Notes under the pieces: model-generated
The model's database searches: none
Told to the model about the DNA's origin: nothing
Seen by the model: only the letters and a program-made list of their open reading frames with translations
In this document: one piece after another, positions 13,353 to 13,415 of the stretch
How positions within the stretch are numbered: position 1 is the stretch's first letter
Layout of the letters: every line of letters begins with the position of its first letter
DNA from: Clostridiaceae bacterium
Lineage (GTDB): Bacteria > Bacillota > Clostridia > Oscillospirales > Acutalibacteraceae
Reading direction: 5' to 3'
Assembly (NCBI GenBank): GCA_016297645.1
Contig: JAEDGF010000051.1
Span: 1 to 13,415, forward strand
Length of the DNA: 13,415 nucleotides
Program-made: the position numbers and the translations under genes

Positions 13353-13415
13353 TTTCTATGTCCTCCTGTATCGGTATTCTGTTTTCGTAGTGATATACAT
13401 TCTTAAAGCCGAGCC
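13342..13415 (-). CDS. C-terminal end of a GNAT-like acetyltransferase (partial)
   Basis: A leftward frame enters the window and ends at TGA 13344-13342, giving 23 visible residues beginning LGFKNVYHYENR and ending in an acidic tail. The LGF-x-x-V-Y-x-Y-x-x-R pattern is what the last strand and C-terminus of many GNAT N-acetyltransferases look like. The frame contains the AGGAGG site of the fructokinase and overlaps its GTG start by 11 nt, an arrangement usual in clostridial operons. Two other frames across the same bases also stay open for 4 and 20 codons, so the call rests on the residue pattern. The rest of the gene is outside the window. Confidence 0.5.
   Translation of the reverse strand, partial: LGFKNVYHYENRIPIQEDIESEI
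13361..13366 (-). promoter_or_regulatory. Ribosome binding site fixing the GTG start of the fructokinase
   Basis: A perfect AGGAGG on the minus strand lies 8 nt before GTG 13352, inside the end of the preceding gene. It justifies the non-ATG start. Confidence 0.8.

Overview
The window looks like a chromosomal segment of a Gram-positive anaerobe of the class Clostridia, probably an Oscillospiraceae/Ruminococcaceae-type gut bacterium. This is inferred from AGGAGG-type ribosome binding sites, well-formed sigma-A promoters, a lipobox lipoprotein, a clostridial CotH-like surface protein with CxxC ribbons, and a middling GC content. No 16S rRNA, tRNA, phage, insertion sequence or CRISPR array is visible.

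Layout, left to right. Positions 1-419 hold no convincing gene but begin with a degenerate 12-bp tandem repeat that runs off the left edge. A 56-residue peptide gene (420-590) has its own promoter and terminator. It is followed by about 460 bp rich in hairpins. Next is a leftward operon: metallophosphoesterase (4791-3373), type-2 glycerate kinase (3376-2147, 4-nt overlap), and after about 100 nt an NAD(P)-dependent epimerase/dehydrogenase (2044-1055). A divergent promoter region at 4858-4991 contains two good sigma-A promoters and a perfect 10+10 bp palindrome over the -35 box of the rightward one.

The rightward operon carries a hormone-sensitive-lipase-type esterase (4992-5885), a lipoprotein resembling the N-terminal part of PrsA/SurA foldases (5894-6889), a nitroreductase (6867-7421) and a second metallophosphoesterase (7418-8773). 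It ends at a terminator near 8928-8955. A membrane-anchored chimeric protein with an Ig-like, a Cys-ribbon and a degenerate CotH-like part follows (9150-11129). Convergent to it, a leftward sugar module runs in from the right edge: the C-terminal end of a GNAT-like protein, a PfkB-family fructokinase (13352-12426) and a zinc sorbitol-dehydrogenase-like enzyme (12408-11389).

How the genes may work together. The dehydrogenase and fructokinase fit a polyol to fructose to fructose-6-phosphate route. The most unusual part is the divergent pair of operons. Each contains one member of the same metallophosphoesterase subfamily (both with a substituted Asn in the GNH[D/E] motif), and both operons face a shared palindromic operator candidate. 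This may be a co-regulated system acting on a phosphorylated or esterified glycerate-type compound, but the substrate is not determined by the sequence.
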